This document shows positions 4,726 to 6,585 of a stretch of 6,585 nt of DNA, piece after piece. The number at the start of each line of letters is the position of its first letter. The stretch's first letter is position 1. A program made the translations under genes and the position numbers. Below the pieces are notes generated by a model, which did no database searches, was not told the origin of the DNA, and worked only from the letters and a program-made list of their open reading frames with translations. This DNA comes from Bacteroidetes bacterium UBA4009 (GTDB lineage: Bacteria; Bacteroidota; Bacteroidia; NS11-12g; UBA9320): NCBI GenBank assembly GCA_002384205.1, contig DGBH01000051.1, positions 1,457 to 8,041 on the forward strand. The letters are read 5' to 3'.

Positions 4726-6585
4726 TTGCGGTGGTTGCGAACTCTTTCTTACATAACACTCTTTTTTCTTCTTACAATTCATGTGGAAGCGCAATCAAAT
4801 CTCGATGCCCCCATTCGTGCATTGGAGTGTAAAGGCAACCTCTCCAAATGTCTTGATCTGCTTGCTACTCAAACTAATGTGTCGTTCAATTATAAAAACG
4901 ATGTAATAGAAAAAGCTAAATTTCAAATCAAAGTACAAAATACCACACTTAGAGCTGTTCTTGATGAGGTGCGAGAAAAATGTGAAATTGATTATGCATA
5001 TAGTAACACTCTGGGAATTACGCTTATACAGCAGCCTAAGTTCTATGTGCTAGGATCTATAGTTCATTCTGCATCCAGCGAGCGCCTGTCGGGTGTAAGT
5101 ATTACATACACTGCACACGCGGTAGCATTAGAAAGCGATAAAAATGGCCTATTTAGCATCTATACAACGCAAGAGGAGCTAGAGGTAATCGCTTATCACC
5201 CGCTTTTTCAGCTTATAAAAGTGGTTATTAAGCCATCCGAGAATAAGTTTATTTATATTAAAATGGTGCCTATTGTCACGCTTAATGAGATAGAAGTAAA
5301 CCAACGCGATAGTATAAAACTTCCCTTAAAAAACTTTGACGAACTTAGCCCATCAGAAAAAATAGTGCCGACGGTAGGAGGAGAGACCGATGCGCTTAAT
5401 AATGTAAAGCTACTCCCCGGTGTTAGTAATGTTTCGTTTGGTAACAGAGGATTAATAGTACGTGGAGGCGGTCCGGATCAAAGCGGTACGCTTATAGATG
5501 GAGTTCCAGTGTATAAGACGTTTCATCTTTTAGGCTTGTTTTCAGTGCTCAATACCAGTAGTATCAATAACATCAATGTGCATAAAGATGGATTGCCCTT
5601 GAAGTACAGCAATAGATTAAGCAGCGTTATTGATGTGGGATTAAACAATGGGAATAAACAAAAAATAAGTGCCGAGGCAGATATAGGCATCTTATCCAGT
5701 GGGTTTAGTTTTACTGGCCCTATTTTAAAAGATAGATTAAGCTATGCGCTTACTGCCAGAAGAACGTATTTTGACCTCTTGAGCCTACCGATTCAACGAT
5801 TGGTAGATAACAACAGTGATCTAAAGAGTATCAACAGATTATGGTGCTTTGATATCTTTGGTAAAATTCATTTTCAGCCGAATTATAAAAATCAATTTAG
5901 CTTAATGTCCTATAATGGGGGAGATCAGTTGAACTTTGAAACAAGGTTTTTAGTTGACAACGAGAAACAAACGGATGAACAAACTAAAAGTGGGTTAGGC
6001 TGGCGTAATAATTTAGTCGGTTTCCAGTGGCATTACATGGCCAATAGCAGAGTGCAAACACGTCTAGAGGTATCCAGAAGCACCTATAACCTTAATTTTT
6101 TAGATCGATATTCACTCTATCAAAGAGAATTGGAATTGGTAAATGAATTGAGCTATAGCAATGGTCTTACGGATAATAGAATAACTATGAATGCCGATAT
6201 TGTTTTGAATAAAAACAATATGCTGCAAGTGGGAACAGGATTTATTCTCTACACTTTTGAACCGTTCAAACAGAATTATGCTACGACGAACTTAGTAAGC
6301 TCCTTTGATACACTGTTAACTACCCAGAGTGTTACTGCATCTGAAACCATGGTTTATGCGGAGAATAAAACCTACTTTAAAGGAGGGTTTGTGGTCTATG
6401 GTTTAGCCTTGAGGTATTTTAATAGCGATACATTTAACTACATTAGATTACAACCTAAGTTTATTCTCACTCAAAATATAAATAACCACAACCAACTTAA
6501 ATTTGGTTTTTCGGTGGTCAATCAATTTATACATCAAGCACCTAATAATAATCTGGGTTTGCCAATTGATATTTGGCTACCAATA
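4726..6585 (+). CDS. TonB-dependent receptor with STN signalling domain (3' end cut by window)
   Basis: The first 620 codons of an outer-membrane TonB-dependent transducer, open to the last base; the C-terminal barrel is outside. Residues 1-23 are a signal peptide (MRWLRTLSYI start, hydrophobic core, cleavage after VEAQ). Residues about 28-104 are an STN domain (secretin and TonB N-terminus) for signalling to FecR. Residues about 106-182 are a carboxypeptidase-regulatory-like beta domain. The plug is at about 216-315, with VKLLPGV (227-233), RGGGPDQSGTLIDGVPVY (246-263) and HLLGLFSVLN. The barrel begins near 320, with FTGPILKDRLSYALTARRTY. This matches the Bacteroidota receptor group with LPGV...VRGGGPDQ...LLDGVPVY plugs, and is not clearly SusC. 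No in-frame ATG exists before residue 180, so TTG at 4726 is chosen because it gives a complete signal peptide; TTG at 4735 is the alternative. It starts 15 bp after fecR. The ligand is unknown; iron-siderophore uptake is a common role but is not shown here. Confidence 0.93.
   Translation, partial: MRWLRTLSYITLFFLLTIHVEAQSNLDAPIRALECKGNLSKCLDLLATQTNVSFNYKNDVIEKAKFQIKVQNTTLRAVLDEVREKCEIDYAYSNTLGITLIQQPKFYVLGSIVHSASSERLSGVSITYTAHAVALESDKNGLFSIYTTQEELEVIAYHPLFQLIKVVIKPSENKFIYIKMVPIVTLNEIEVNQRDSIKLPLKNFDELSPSEKIVPTVGGETDALNNVKLLPGVSNVSFGNRGLIVRGGGPDQSGTLIDGVPVYKTFHLLGLFSVLNTSSINNINVHKDGLPLKYSNRLSSVIDVGLNNGNKQKISAEADIGILSSGFSFTGPILKDRLSYALTARRTYFDLLSLPIQRLVDNNSDLKSINRLWCFDIFGKIHFQPNYKNQFSLMSYNGGDQLNFETRFLVDNEKQTDEQTKSGLGWRNNLVGFQWHYMANSRVQTRLEVSRSTYNLNFLDRYSLYQRELELVNELSYSNGLTDNRITMNADIVLNKNNMLQVGTGFILYTFEPFKQNYATTNLVSSFDTLLTTQSVTASETMVYAENKTYFKGGFVVYGLALRYFNSDTFNYIRLQPKFILTQNINNHNQLKFGFSVVNQFIHQAPNNNLGLPIDIWLPI

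Overview
The window reads as a chromosomal segment from a member of the Bacteroidota. Four things point there: a T9SS type A C-terminal sorting domain on a secreted Ig-like/PKD protein; a FecI-like sigma factor, FecR and STN-TonB receptor operon whose FecR ends in a DUF4974 module; a TAnnTTTG-type promoter element in front of the tRNA; and little sign of Shine-Dalgarno sequences, together with AT-rich DNA and TTG starts. I cannot place it below phylum from the sequence alone.

Layout. Bases 1-30 hold a rho-independent terminator reading rightward for a gene outside the window. Bases 51-2738 (minus strand) encode an 895-residue secreted protein: signal peptide, an unrecognised N-terminal beta-rich region, a degenerate PKD-like segment, five tandem two-cysteine Ig-like repeats, a canonical PKD domain and a T9SS type A sorting domain. 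No catalytic domain is recognisable. Bases 2739-3091 are intergenic but not empty. They hold a strong terminator hairpin, a tRNA-Cys(GCA) gene on the minus strand with a good Bacteroidota -7 element, and an 8-bp inverted repeat on the side facing the sigma gene.

From 3092 to the right edge runs a tight plus-strand operon: ECF sigma factor, a 62-codon small gene, FecR-type anti-sigma factor, and a TonB-dependent receptor cut by the window end. The spacings are 9 bp, a 1-bp overlap (TAATG) and 15 bp. By analogy with Fec-type cell-surface signalling, the receptor in the outer membrane binds a ligand and its periplasmic STN domain signals to the C-terminal part of FecR. FecR spans the inner membrane and controls the sigma factor with its cytoplasmic N-terminus, and the sigma factor then transcribes the receptor operon. 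The ligand cannot be read from the sequence; no SusD-like partner is visible before the window ends.

The most unusual item is the small gene between sigma and FecR. It looks like a free-standing copy of the cytoplasmic sigma-binding segment of FecR, while the following FecR keeps its own copy. Two further oddities are that both the sigma factor and the receptor lack any ATG start and appear to begin at TTG, and that the receptor lies in the same reading frame as FecR, separated only by one TAA and 15 bp.
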